A stretch of DNA of 64,000 bases. Origin: Herbaspirillum sp. DW155 (GTDB lineage: Bacteria; Pseudomonadota; Gammaproteobacteria; Burkholderiales; Burkholderiaceae_D). The stretch covers positions 2,232,001-2,296,000 of the forward strand of contig NZ_AP029028.1 of the NCBI RefSeq assembly GCF_037076565.1, written 5' to 3'. The translations under genes and the position numbers were made by a program. Below the pieces are notes generated by a model that had not been told where the DNA came from, ran no database searches, and was given only the letters and a program-made list of their open reading frames with translations. Below, piece after piece: positions 9,096-19,159 of the stretch (position 1 is the first letter of the stretch; every line of letters starts with the position of its first letter).

Positions 9096-9397
9096 TAAAT
9101 TAAGCGAAAAATCAGCAGCAACCCGCAAAGCCAGATCCATTGCTGCCAAATCAGCTTGCCGTCGAGTACGAGCCGATTCCAGCTCACGCTTTTGCTCAAT
9201 AATTCTGGTAGCCCATTGGATTTTTCCATCGAGCCGGGCGCTTTTTTATTGGCCATGCCGATGATGAGGGAACACGTGTACTCATCCCGTAAGTACACCA
9301 AAATCCCCAAGCCTCCTCAAGGACATCAGGGGCAAAATGGCGCCACAGCCTTTAAAGCCCGCCGCGTGCGGGCTTTCGTTTGGGTCTGCGCAGCCGC
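9096..9397. other. AT-rich stretch with possible antisense ORF remnant, then shared hairpin
   Basis: No secure gene. A minus-strand frame from an ATG near 9258 reads MANKKAPGSMEKSNGLPELL and then a Trp-rich hydrophobic helix (IWQQWIWLCGLLLIFRLIYY). It runs on into the antisense of the immunity-like gene and stops at 8999. It has no clear ribosome-binding site, so it is a possible remnant only. The stretch ends with the hairpin at 9354-9376. Confidence 0.35.
9354..9376. terminator. Hairpin terminator facing the FUSC gene
   Basis: AAAGCCCGC (9354-9362) pairs with GCGGGCTTT (9368-9376) around a five-base loop. On the minus strand it lies just after the FUSC stop at 9398. There is no long T-run on either side. 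Confidence 0.7.
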
Positions 9398-11698
9398 TCA
9401 GTCGGGGGATTTGCGCAGCACCTGGTCGATGGCGGCGGTCTGGCTGACAATTTCCTTCAAATCCTGGTTAAGCAGGCTGGTACGGCGGCGCAGATTGTCC
9501 CAGCCCGACCATGCGCTGGCCTCGGCCGGGACTGGTTCCGGCGTGACCGGGCCGATCAGTTCGATCTTGCCTGACAAGGCCTTCTCGGCCGGCGCCTCGG
9601 GCGAGACCACCACGGCGCCGCCGCGCTTTTTCGGCTTGGGTACCAGCAGACGCTGGGCTTCGGCCAGATGCTGGCTGGCTTCCAGGTAGGTTTCCTCAAT
9701 CAGCCTGGACACCGCGCCCTGGGGCATGTTGTCCTGATGGCGCCGCAGCATCAGGCGCAAGGCGGCGATGTGGGCGGCCACCAGGTAGTTTTGCACGATG
9801 AAGCGGTTCAGCTCGCGCACCGCGCGCTGCTTGGTGGCCGGCTCGTCCATCATGCGCACCAGGGCCGAGATGAGTGCGGCCAGGCTGTCCATGAAGCCCT
9901 TGCGGCAGACCCGGTAGAAGAAGTCGTCCTTGACCTTGCCTTCGAGCATGTCACGGCTGGCGGTGAGATAGCGCTGGCTGGCCTTGAGCACGTTGCGCAG
10001 CAGCTTGGGCAGGTCGCGGTATTCCCAGGCCGGCAGCACGTAGCTGAAGAGGGTGGCGATGACCACACCGATGATGGTATCGATGAGCCGCTCGCCGATC
10101 ACCGTCTGGTGACCGGCTGGCATGAGCAGGTTGAGCAGCATCAGGATCTGGACCGAGGCGGCAATGGCCGTGTAGCGGTACTTGATGTAAGTGAAGGCCG
10201 GTGCGGCCACGCTGGCGGCGAAGAGTACGGCCAGCTCGCCCAGCGGATTGTGCACGAAGCGCAGGATCAGCAAGGTGATCATGCAACCGATGACGGTGCC
10301 GATGAGGCGGTCGGCCATGCGTTGCTTGGTGGCGCTGAAATTGGGTTTCAAGATGATGACGATGGTCAGCACAATCCAGTAGCCATGCGACATGTAAGGC
10401 AGCAGCCCGGCGACCCACAGGCCCGTGGTCACCGCCAGCGCCACCCGGATGGCAAAACGGAAGATCGGCGACTGCCAGCGCAGGTTCACCAGCAGCATGT
10501 TGAACTTGAACTTCTGCTGGGTCAGGAAGGGCGTCATGTCCGAGCCCGGCAGGATGGGCAGCGGATCGACCGGATTTTGCGTGGCCTGGTGCACCTGGCC
10601 GATGAATTCGATGATGTCGCGGATCTTGTTGTAGGTCACCCGCAGCAGCGTCAGCGCTTCGGGCGAGGCCTGGCGCGGGCCGGGCAGGGCCAGTTCCTGG
10701 ATCTCGAACTGCACGGCACGCAATTCGGCCTTGTAGTTCACGCTGGGTTCGGACGCTTTCTTGCGGGTGATGGCATAAGCGATCGATTCAATGTCCTGGG
10801 CCGCCTTGGTGGCCAGGTCGCGCAGGAAGATCATCACGTCGGAGCCGCCGAAGTGCTCGCGCAGGAAGGCGTAGTCGGCATGGGTGGACAGCACCTGTTC
10901 ATACAGCTCCAGCATCGACAGGTGCACCTGCACCAAGAGGCCATCCTGCTTGGTATGCAGGTCGCGCAGGATCAGGTCGCGCGAGGCCTGCTGCTTGTCG
11001 GCCACCACGATCTGCTGGCGCACCAGCTGGTTGAACTGGCTGGCCAGGTCGTGCTTGACGTCATAGAAATCGGCCTTGATGCGCAGATAGCGCGCCAGCT
11101 CGAAGAGCGCTTCGGCCAGCACCTGCTGCTTGATGCGCCGGCGCAGGAACCACGACACCGCCATCGAATAGGCCAGGTAGCCCAGCCCGCCGCCCAGGAA
11201 CAGCACCGCATGCAGGAAGGCATCGGCCATCGGTAGCTGGTTTTCCATCGAGAGGGTCATCACCATGAGCGCGGCGAATTGCAGCGGCATGGTCTTCTTG
11301 CCGTAGACCACCATCATGCTGGCGAAGAAGCTCACCACCACCATCATCGCGCTGACCAGCCAGGGCACCGGCGCACACAGGCTGATGACCAGCATGACCG
11401 CCGTACAGAGCAGCACCCCGGCCAGCATCTCGTTGAACTTGTGGCGCAAGGGGCTGGGCAGGTCCATCAGGCTGGTACAGAGCGCGCCGAGGAAGACCGT
11501 CATCGTGGTCGGCATGTCGGCCACGTTGAACACCAGCAGGGTCAGGCCGACTACCCCGATCGCAATCCGTACACCTGTATAGAAATAATGACTGAAGAGG
11601 AAGGTACGAATGTCCAGGGCGTAATGCATGTAGACAGGGCGGCGTTGCATCACCGCTTTGGAATGAGTTAGGCGCTTATTCTCTGCCTTCTTTTGCAA
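9398..11698 (-). CDS. FUSC/YccS-family inner-membrane protein
   Basis: A 766-residue protein with the two-fold repeat of the FUSC/YccS/YhfK family. A first block of about six hydrophobic segments spans residues 35-190, a cytoplasmic helical region spans about 190-410, a second membrane block spans about 415-560 (including YMSHGYWIVLTIVIILKPNF, the conserved FUSC core), and a C-terminal helical cytoplasmic tail follows. Such proteins are linked to efflux of aromatic acids or to unknown envelope roles. No outer-membrane or adaptor partner adjoins it, which separates it from the efflux operon at the left edge. A start at 11698 is assumed; ATGs near 11650 and 11626 are alternatives. Confidence 0.85.
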   Translation of the reverse strand: MQKKAENKRLTHSKAVMQRRPVYMHYALDIRTFLFSHYFYTGVRIAIGVVGLTLLVFNVADMPTTMTVFLGALCTSLMDLPSPLRHKFNEMLAGVLLCTAVMLVISLCAPVPWLVSAMMVVVSFFASMMVVYGKKTMPLQFAALMVMTLSMENQLPMADAFLHAVLFLGGGLGYLAYSMAVSWFLRRRIKQQVLAEALFELARYLRIKADFYDVKHDLASQFNQLVRQQIVVADKQQASRDLILRDLHTKQDGLLVQVHLSMLELYEQVLSTHADYAFLREHFGGSDVMIFLRDLATKAAQDIESIAYAITRKKASEPSVNYKAELRAVQFEIQELALPGPRQASPEALTLLRVTYNKIRDIIEFIGQVHQATQNPVDPLPILPGSDMTPFLTQQKFKFNMLLVNLRWQSPIFRFAIRVALAVTTGLWVAGLLPYMSHGYWIVLTIVIILKPNFSATKQRMADRLIGTVIGCMITLLILRFVHNPLGELAVLFAASVAAPAFTYIKYRYTAIAASVQILMLLNLLMPAGHQTVIGERLIDTIIGVVIATLFSYVLPAWEYRDLPKLLRNVLKASQRYLTASRDMLEGKVKDDFFYRVCRKGFMDSLAALISALVRMMDEPATKQRAVRELNRFIVQNYLVAAHIAALRLMLRRHQDNMPQGAVSRLIEETYLEASQHLAEAQRLLVPKPKKRGGAVVVSPEAPAEKALSGKIELIGPVTPEPVPAEASAWSGWDNLRRRTSLLNQDLKEIVSQTAAIDQVLRKSPD

Positions 11699-12101
11699 TT
11701 AGACAACCCGATGGCTTCGCGTCAAAGAAGACATTCCGTTAAGCGGGAAGATGAACAGAAAAGCGAATTTCACGGCGCTGCTTCGTCACTGACGGCAGCG
11801 TTCGTATGAACGACCGTGGTGCAAGAGGTTTCATTTCCGCGATTTTTTACGATACGAAGTCTTCATTTTGTATGGTGAAAAGTGCCGGTGCGCCGCATCA
11901 AAACTCTTTTTCATTCTCCGGATTTTCGTTTCGTATCGCAAAATCAGTCGTATAAGTAGCTGATTTTATTCATATAAAAATTTTACACATATCTTATATA
12001 AGACATTGTTGCTCCGCGAAGGCAGGCCTACTATGAAGTCATGGAATCAACGATTTCATCCGGTTTCAAGCCACTTCATATTGACCAACAAGGAGATCCA
12101 C
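11699..12101. promoter_or_regulatory. AT-rich promoter region of aceA
   Basis: About 400 bp of unusually AT-rich DNA between divergent genes. It holds related AT-rich words such as GATACGAAG (about 11852) and TTCGTATCG (about 11930), which are partly inverted copies. A perfect palindrome lies 99 bp before the aceA start. No open frame here looks like a gene; an in-frame ATG at 12033 precedes the better start. Confidence 0.5.
11992..12003. promoter_or_regulatory. Perfect 12-bp palindrome TCTTATATAAGA, candidate operator
   Basis: The palindrome TCTTATATAAGA lies 99 bp upstream of the isocitrate lyase start in a very AT-rich stretch. A looser partial copy (GTCGTATAAG) sits about 40 bp upstream. 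Perfect symmetry in front of a strongly regulated glyoxylate-shunt gene suggests a dimeric repressor site. The regulator is not in this window. Confidence 0.5.
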
Positions 12102-13406
<1,305 letters not shown>

Positions 13407-13446
13407 GGCAAGAGCGATCCGAGTCTTGAGTGAATGTGTGTGGAAA

Positions 13447-13525
13447 ACCGGCCCGCATCCTTGCGCGGGCCGGTGGGGCGATCCCCGAACTTGATGCCGT
13501 ACTCCACAAGAGTGCGGCTTTTTTT
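13447..13525 (+). terminator. Two hairpins ending aceA, the second with a T-run
   Basis: The first hairpin pairs ACCGGCCCGC (13447-13456) with GCGGGCCGGT (13465-13474). The second pairs GCCGTACT (13496-13503) with AGTGCGGC (13511-13518, one G-T pair) and is followed by seven T. The T-run ends just before the convergent modC stop at 13528. Confidence 0.85.
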
Positions 13526-13527
13526 GT

Positions 13528-14196
13528 TCAGCCGGGATGCAGGCGCCCGTCGCGCAGTTCAAAGACGGTCTGCCCCAGCGCTTGCGCGTCGGCCGGATCG
13601 TGAGTGATGAGCAGCATCGGCACCTGCAGGCGGGTTTGCAGTTCGGCCAGTTCTGAGCGCATACGCTCGCGCAAGGACAGGTCCAGGGCGGAGAAAGGTT
13701 CATCCAGCAGGAGCATGGCCGGTTCGGCTACCAGCGCCCGTGCCAGCGCCACGCGCTGCCGCTGGCCACCGGAAATCTGGGCCGGGTGGCTGTGGGCGAT
13801 GGCCTGTAACTCGAAGGCCTGCAGCCATTGCCGCACCGCCGGATGTTCGGCCGGACGGCGGATGCCGAGGCTGCCGCGCGACAGGCCAAAGGCGATGTTC
13901 TGCGCCACCGTCAGATGCGGGAAGAGGGCGTAGTCCTGGAACAGATAAGCGACATTGCGCTCCTGTACGCGCACATCGATGCCTTCGGCGCTATCGAAAA
14001 GCGTGCGTCCCTGCACGCGGATGTGCCCGCGGTCGGGCCGCATCAGTCCGGCGATGGCCTTCAGGGTCAGGCTCTTGCCCGAACCGGAAGGACCATAGAG
14101 CACGATACGCTGGCTTTCGGAGGCCAGGGCGATGTCGAGATCGAAGACGCGATCACCGGCGCGCAGTTGTTTCTGGATCTGGAGGTCGACGCTCAC
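13528..14196 (-). CDS. modC: Molybdate ABC transporter ATPase, short form without Mop domain
   Basis: A 222-residue ABC ATPase that energises molybdate import. Walker A is GPSGSGKS (about 34-41), the signature is SGGQRQR, Walker B is MLLLDEP, and the H-loop lies in LLITHDPADA. E. coli ModC is about 350 residues because it carries a C-terminal Mop (molybdate-binding) domain; this protein stops right after the ATPase fold, so the regulatory domain is missing. It lies 48 bp after modB. Assignment to molybdate rests on modA/modB and the divergent modE. Confidence 0.9.
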   Translation of the reverse strand: MSVDLQIQKQLRAGDRVFDLDIALASESQRIVLYGPSGSGKSLTLKAIAGLMRPDRGHIRVQGRTLFDSAEGIDVRVQERNVAYLFQDYALFPHLTVAQNIAFGLSRGSLGIRRPAEHPAVRQWLQAFELQAIAHSHPAQISGGQRQRVALARALVAEPAMLLLDEPFSALDLSLRERMRSELAELQTRLQVPMLLITHDPADAQALGQTVFELRDGRLHPG

Positions 14197-14244
14197 GAAC
14201 GGAAATGGGGTAAAAGATATGACGATATGAATGATTTGCGCTGT

Positions 14245-14919
14245 TCAGCGAATCTGCAATTGCGAGCGATCCGGTACCAGGCGCCCGGCCACCATCAGCA
14301 GCACGATACAGGTGATCGAGGTGATGAGCACCAGGAAGGTGGCCGCTCCATCATCGCCCGCCTGCACGGCCTCGTAGATGGCGACCGACAGCGTTTGCGT
14401 GCGACCCGGCAGGTTGCCGGCCACCATCAGGGTGGCGCCGAATTCCCCCAGCGCGCGGGCGAAGGCCAGCAGCACGCCGGCCGTGATGCCGCGCGTGGCC
14501 AGCGGCAGGCTGACACGGAAAAAGACGCCGGCTTCGGATACGCCCAGCACGCGGGCGGCATTTTCCAACTGATGATCGACGCTTTCGAACGCGGCGCGCG
14601 CAGCCTTCAACACCAGCGGGAAGGCCACTACGGTGGAGGCCAGCACCGCGCCCTGCCACGTGAAGACCAGCTGGATGCCCCAGCTCTCCAGCCAGGCGCC
14701 CAGCGCGCCCCGGCGGCCGAACAGCACCAGCAGGTAATAGCCCAGCACGGTCGGCGGCAGCACCAGCGGCAGGGTCAGTACCGAATCGATGAAGTCGCGC
14801 AGCGGCGAGCGCCAGCGCGACAGGCCATAGGCGGCGGCCACGCCCAGCACCAGGTTGAGCACGGTGGCCAGTCCCGCGACCTTGAGCGACAGCAGCAGGG
14901 GTGTCCAGACCGGATGCAT
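14245..14919 (-). CDS. modB: Molybdate ABC transporter permease
   Basis: A 224-residue inner-membrane permease with five or so hydrophobic segments. The EAA loop appears around AFESVDHQLENAARVLGVSE and couples to the ModC ATPase. The segment FARALGEFGATLMVAGNLPG is the strongly conserved ModB/CysT-type motif. Its ATG overlaps the modA stop by one base, giving translational coupling in modA-modB-modC order. It forms the channel through which periplasmic ModA delivers molybdate. Confidence 0.95.
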   Translation of the reverse strand: MHPVWTPLLLSLKVAGLATVLNLVLGVAAAYGLSRWRSPLRDFIDSVLTLPLVLPPTVLGYYLLVLFGRRGALGAWLESWGIQLVFTWQGAVLASTVVAFPLVLKAARAAFESVDHQLENAARVLGVSEAGVFFRVSLPLATRGITAGVLLAFARALGEFGATLMVAGNLPGRTQTLSVAIYEAVQAGDDGAATFLVLITSITCIVLLMVAGRLVPDRSQLQIR

Positions 14920-15689
14920 CAGGGTTTCTGGAAGCCGTAACGCGCCAGCACTGCCTGGCCGCTGGCCGACAGCACGTGCGCCACGAACTGCGCTGCCAGC
15001 GCCTGCTGCCTGCTGGCCGCAGTTACCGCGATGGGATAGGTGGCCGGGGTGGCGGAGGGGATGCGCAGGGCGACCTTGACCTTCTCCGGCATGACCGCCG
15101 CATCGGTGGCGAAGACGAAGCCGGCATCGACCTCGCCGCGCGCCACGTAATCCAGGCTGGTGCGCACGTTTTCGGCCATCACGCCCTTGGCCTGTACCTG
15201 GGTCCAGAGTCCGGCCTGTTCCAGCGCGGTCTTGGTATAGCGACCGAAGGGCACCGAGGCCGGATTGCCCAGGGCGATGCGCTGGTAGGCCGCGCCGGTG
15301 AGGTCGGCCAGCGTGGCCGGTTGCTGCTTTGCGTCGTGCGGCACGATCACCACGATCTGGTTGGCGGCGAAGTTCTTGCGCGTGGCCGGGTCCACGGCTT
15401 TTTCGGCGACCGCCTTGTCCATCGCGGTCTGGTCGGCCGAGGCGAAGACGTCGGCCGGGGCGCCGCGCACGATCTGCTGCATGAGGATGTCGGAGGCGCC
15501 GAAGTTGGTAATGACCTTCACACCGGGGTGCTGCTGTTCGAAGCTTTGTGCCAGATCCTTGAAGGCATTGGTCAGGCTGGCCGCCGCCGAGACCACCAGA
15601 TCGGTGGCCTGGGCGGCCGTGCTGGCCAGCATCAGCGTGGCGGCGCAGGCGGCGCCCAGGGTGGCTTTGAAGCGGAAGGTCTTGAACAT
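14919..15689 (-). CDS. modA: Periplasmic molybdate-binding protein
   Basis: A 256-residue binding protein with a Sec signal peptide (MFKTFRFKATLGAACAATLM, cleavage after TAAQA). The mature start TDLVVSAAASLTNAFKDLAQ is the ModA family signature, whose serines contact the oxyanion. I chose the ATG at 15689, preceded by GAGGAG; the open frame continues upstream but would cross the ModE-type operator. First gene of the modABC operon, divergent from modE. It binds molybdate or tungstate in the periplasm. Confidence 0.96.
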   Translation of the reverse strand: MFKTFRFKATLGAACAATLMLASTAAQATDLVVSAAASLTNAFKDLAQSFEQQHPGVKVITNFGASDILMQQIVRGAPADVFASADQTAMDKAVAEKAVDPATRKNFAANQIVVIVPHDAKQQPATLADLTGAAYQRIALGNPASVPFGRYTKTALEQAGLWTQVQAKGVMAENVRTSLDYVARGEVDAGFVFATDAAVMPEKVKVALRIPSATPATYPIAVTAASRQQALAAQFVAHVLSASGQAVLARYGFQKP

Positions 15690-15731
15690 GAGGCTCCTCG
15701 ATCGGCAGGAAACTGGGGAAAGCGGCGTGGG

Positions 15732-15755
15732 CGAAATATACGCAAGGATATAACG
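15732..15755. promoter_or_regulatory. ModE-type operator between modA and modE
   Basis: Read on the minus strand the site is CGTTATAT, seven bases, TATATTTCG. The known E. coli ModE box is a TATAT half-site pair separated by seven bases and flanked by CG. It lies about 43 bp upstream of the modA start, where a bound ModE dimer would block transcription when molybdate is plentiful. The assignment is strong because the divergent gene encodes ModE. Confidence 0.8.
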
Positions 15756-15815
15756 AACGTCAATTCCGCGCACCCGTATGGCCGCGCCTGGCTACCCGCT
15801 AGTACAATCACGCGC

Positions 15816-16193
15816 ATGAATGATTCCAAGACCCTACGCGTGCGTGTGATGCAAGGCGACACCATCGCCTTCGGCCCGGGGAAGGCCGATCTGCTGCAGG
15901 CCATCGTCCGGACCGGATCGATTTCCGGGGCGGCGCGCGAGATGCAGATGTCCTATCGCCGCGCCTGGCTGCTGGTGGAAGAGATGAACCGCTGCTTCGC
16001 CAGTCCTTTGGTGTCCACGGCCACGGGCGGCGCGCGCGGAGGCGGGGCGGCGGTGACCGAGCTGGGGCAGGAGGTGCTGGCGCGCTACCGGCGCATGCAG
16101 AAAAAGGCGGCGGCCAGCATTGCCGCCGATCTCAGGCATCTGCAGGGACTCATGAACCAGACGAGCGAAGAGGGCGACGGCGACCATGCATGA
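15816..16193 (+). CDS. modE: Single-domain ModE regulator (DNA-binding part only)
   Basis: A 125-residue protein matching the N-terminal winged-helix domain of ModE. It shows GKADLLQAIVRTGSISGAAR, then MQMSYRRAWLLVEEMN and the Gly-rich turn TATGGARGGGAAVT. E. coli ModE is about 262 residues, with two C-terminal Mop domains that sense molybdate; here the protein ends after the DNA-binding and dimerisation helices. It is divergent from modABC across a good ModE box. Its 3' end overlaps the ClC gene by 8 bp, so the two are probably co-transcribed. Confidence 0.9.
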   Translation: MNDSKTLRVRVMQGDTIAFGPGKADLLQAIVRTGSISGAAREMQMSYRRAWLLVEEMNRCFASPLVSTATGGARGGGAAVTELGQEVLARYRRMQKKAAASIAADLRHLQGLMNQTSEEGDGDHA

Positions 16194-17922
16194 GCTGTGG
16201 ATCAAGTACCGCCTGCGGGTACTGAACGCCTGCCGCGTTTCGGAAAACCATTCCATGCTGCTGTGGGGCGCGCTGGCCGGCTTCGTCGGTGCGCTGGCCA
16301 CGATTGCCTTCCGCGAATGCATTGCGACGCTGCAGATCTGGCTGACCGGCCATGATGGCAGCTTCGTCGATATCGCCAAGGGCTTGTCCTGGCCGGTGAG
16401 GGTGCTGCTGCCGACCTGCGGCGGCGTGATTGCCGGCGTGATCCTGGTGTGGGCCAGGCGCACGCCTGCCGGCAATGGCGGCGACTACATGGAGGCGGTG
16501 GCCATCGGCGACGGCGCCATTCCGGTGCGCAATACGCTCTTGCGCAGCCTCTCCTCGCTGGCCTCGATTGCCTCGGGCGGCTCCATCGGGCGCGAAGGGC
16601 CGATGGTGCAGCTGTCGGCGCTGTGTGCTTCGCTGGTGGGCAAGTTTTCGCATTTTCCTTCATCTCGCCTGCGCCTGCTGGTGGCCTGCGGGGCTGCAGC
16701 GGGCATTACCTCGGCCTACAACGCGCCCATCGCGGGCGCTTTCTTCATCACCGAGATTGTGCTCGGTTCGCTGGTGATGGAAAGCTTCGGCCCGGTGGTG
16801 GTGGCCTCGGTGGTGGCCAACATCACCATGCGCGAGCTGCCCGGTTACCGCGCCGCCTACGAGATGCCTTACTTCCCCGAGATCGGCGGCTGGGAAGTGC
16901 TGCTGTTCCTGGTGCTGGGCGTGCTGGCGGGACTGCTGGCACCGCAGTTCCTGCGCGTGCTGGAGCTGGGCAAGCATGGCTTCGGCAAGCTCAAGCTGCC
17001 GCTGCCGGTGCGCCTGGGGGTGGGCGGCTTGCTGGTGGGCCTCATTTCCATCCAGGTGCCCGAGGTCTGGGGCAATGGCTACAGTCTGGTCAATTCGCTG
17101 TTGCATACCACCTGGCTGTGGCAGGCCGTGCTGACGGTGCTGGTCATCAAGGTGCTGGCCACGGCCATCACCGTCGGCTCGGGCGCGGTCGGGGGGATCT
17201 TTACGCCCACGCTTTTCGTCGGCGCGGCGGTCGGCTATCTGTTTGGCGATACCGCCTCGGCCCTGTTGCCCTTCCACATGTCGCAACCCTTCGCCTATGC
17301 CATGGTGGGTATGGGAGCCTTCCTGGCAGCGGCGTCCTATGCGCCGCTGATGGCGATCCTGATGATCTTCGAGATGACGCTCAGCTACCAGGTGGTGCTG
17401 CCGCTGATGCTGTCCTGCGTGGTGGCGTATGTGGTGGCGCGCAGCGTGGACGGGCGCTCGATGTACGAGATCACCCTGAAACGCCATCGCGACAACGAAG
17501 AACGGCTGCGCCTGCGCGGCACCCACATGAGCGAACTGATCCGGCCGGCCGAGACGGTCCTGGCGGAGACGGCCAGCCTGGAAGAGGTCAGTGCCCTGTT
17601 CCTGAAGTATCCGGTCAAGTACGTCTATATCGTCGATGCCCGGGAGCGCTACCAGGGCGTGGTGGCCTTGCAGGACATCACCTCCTGGCTGCTGGACAAG
17701 AAAGAGCCCGCCGGGCGCGTGGCGCGCGACTTCCTGCGGCCGCATTTCCTGCATGAGGTCACACCCGACATGTCGCTGGGCGAGGCGCTGCAGTTGTTCC
17801 TCGATCACCAGGGCGAACGCCTGCCCGTGATCGCCAGCGCGGAAGACCCGCGTCTGCTCGGGGTGGTCTTCAAGACCTCCTTGCTGGATGCGTATTTCCG
17901 GCTGGATCGGGCCGGTAATTGA
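16186..17922 (+). CDS. ClC-family chloride channel/antiporter with CBS pair
   Basis: A 578-residue ClC protein. Residues 20-430 form the membrane domain with the selectivity motifs GREGP (about 135-139) and GGIFTPTLFVGAAVG (about 335-350). The segment GSGGSIGREGP-type loop is written here as SGGSIGREGPMVQLSA. Residues about 440-575 form two CBS domains, which usually bind adenine nucleotides and gate the channel. It resembles ClcB-type proteins more than short ClcA. Ion selectivity (Cl-, fluoride or nitrate) cannot be settled by reading. The ATG at 16186 overlaps modE, so the gene may be expressed with the molybdate regulator, which is unusual. Confidence 0.9.
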   Translation: MHELWIKYRLRVLNACRVSENHSMLLWGALAGFVGALATIAFRECIATLQIWLTGHDGSFVDIAKGLSWPVRVLLPTCGGVIAGVILVWARRTPAGNGGDYMEAVAIGDGAIPVRNTLLRSLSSLASIASGGSIGREGPMVQLSALCASLVGKFSHFPSSRLRLLVACGAAAGITSAYNAPIAGAFFITEIVLGSLVMESFGPVVVASVVANITMRELPGYRAAYEMPYFPEIGGWEVLLFLVLGVLAGLLAPQFLRVLELGKHGFGKLKLPLPVRLGVGGLLVGLISIQVPEVWGNGYSLVNSLLHTTWLWQAVLTVLVIKVLATAITVGSGAVGGIFTPTLFVGAAVGYLFGDTASALLPFHMSQPFAYAMVGMGAFLAAASYAPLMAILMIFEMTLSYQVVLPLMLSCVVAYVVARSVDGRSMYEITLKRHRDNEERLRLRGTHMSELIRPAETVLAETASLEEVSALFLKYPVKYVYIVDARERYQGVVALQDITSWLLDKKEPAGRVARDFLRPHFLHEVTPDMSLGEALQLFLDHQGERLPVIASAEDPRLLGVVFKTSLLDAYFRLDRAGN

Positions 17923-18120
17923 GGGCAGGGGAGCCATCAGCACGCTCCTTGCCACCGGCGTTGTTTGTAACAATACCGGACTGGTCCGACAACTGCTCAC
18001 TTATCCTTGATAAAATGTGAAGCGTTTCCACCTCATCGGTGGTCGTCGCCGCGGCCTGTTCGGGCCTGTCCGGACCGACCCGCCGCCCGATTTCAACCCC
18101 ATCCTAGAAGTGAATTTCCC

Positions 18121-19008
18121 ATGCTGAGTTATCGCCACGCTTTTCACGCCGGCAACCACGCCGATGTCCTGAAGCATATGGTGATCATCCAGTTGATGCG
18201 CTATCTCGGGCAGAAAGAGACTGCCTACATGGTCATCGACACCCATGCCGGCGCGGGCGTCTACGCGCTCGATGGAGATTACGCCAGCAAGAACGCCGAA
18301 TACGAAACCGGCATCGCCAAGCTGTGGGACCGCAAGGACCTGCCGGCGGCGGTGAAGGAATATGTCGATGTGGTCAAGTCGCTCAATCCCAGCGGCAAGA
18401 TGCGTTACTACCCCGGCTCGCCGTATTGCGCTGAGAAGATCATGCGCGAGCAGGATCGCCTGCGCCTGTTCGAGTTGCATCCCAGTGAAGTGAAGGTGCT
18501 GGAAGACAACTTCCGCAAGCTCGAAGCCCACGCCGCCGCCCAGGGCCAGCGGCCGACCACGCGCGGCAGGCGCGTGATGGTGCACCGGGGCGATGGCTTC
18601 CAGGGCCTCAAGGCCCTGCTGCCGCCGCCTTCGCGCCGTGGCCTGGTGCTCATCGACCCGCCCTATGAAGACAAGCGCGACTACAGCCACGTGGCCCAGG
18701 TGCTGACCGATGCGCTGACGCGTTTTCCGACCGGCACCTACGCGGTCTGGTACCCGGTCCTGCAACGCAATGAATCGCGCCAGCTGCCTGAGCGCCTCAA
18801 GCGCCTGGGTGCCAAGAGCTGGCTCAACGTCACACTGGCCATCCATGGACCGGCGCCGGATGGTTTCGGCTTGCACAACAGCGGCATGTTCATCCTCAAC
18901 CCGCCCTGGACGCTGGAAGCGACCTTGAAGGAGGTCATGCCCTACCTGATCGAGGTGCTGGGCGTGGACGACAGCGCCGAATATGTTCTGGAGTCGGGCG
19001 AGAACTGA
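18121..19008 (+). CDS. rlmJ: 23S rRNA (adenine-2030-N6) methyltransferase RlmJ
   Basis: A 295-residue SAM-dependent methyltransferase that modifies A2030 of 23S rRNA. The N-terminus MLSYRHAFHAGNHADVLKHM is nearly diagnostic for RlmJ. SAM is held by the motif around DTHAGAGVY, and the N6-adenine catalytic motif is DPPYE near residue 179. It is a single gene in its own unit, and length fits the family (about 280). No unusual features. Confidence 0.96.
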   Translation: MLSYRHAFHAGNHADVLKHMVIIQLMRYLGQKETAYMVIDTHAGAGVYALDGDYASKNAEYETGIAKLWDRKDLPAAVKEYVDVVKSLNPSGKMRYYPGSPYCAEKIMREQDRLRLFELHPSEVKVLEDNFRKLEAHAAAQGQRPTTRGRRVMVHRGDGFQGLKALLPPPSRRGLVLIDPPYEDKRDYSHVAQVLTDALTRFPTGTYAVWYPVLQRNESRQLPERLKRLGAKSWLNVTLAIHGPAPDGFGLHNSGMFILNPPWTLEATLKEVMPYLIEVLGVDDSAEYVLESGEN

Positions 19009-19159
19009 GCCGGGCGGGGGCTTGCCTTGTGAATATTTGTGAGTTTTTTCGCTTGTAGTGGTCGTAATGTCACCGAAATCATGACAAAACGGCATACAAT
19101 AAGATCATTGCTTCAAGTCAACATTTAACGCAACGCCAGGGGCTCGTAGAAAAACAACC

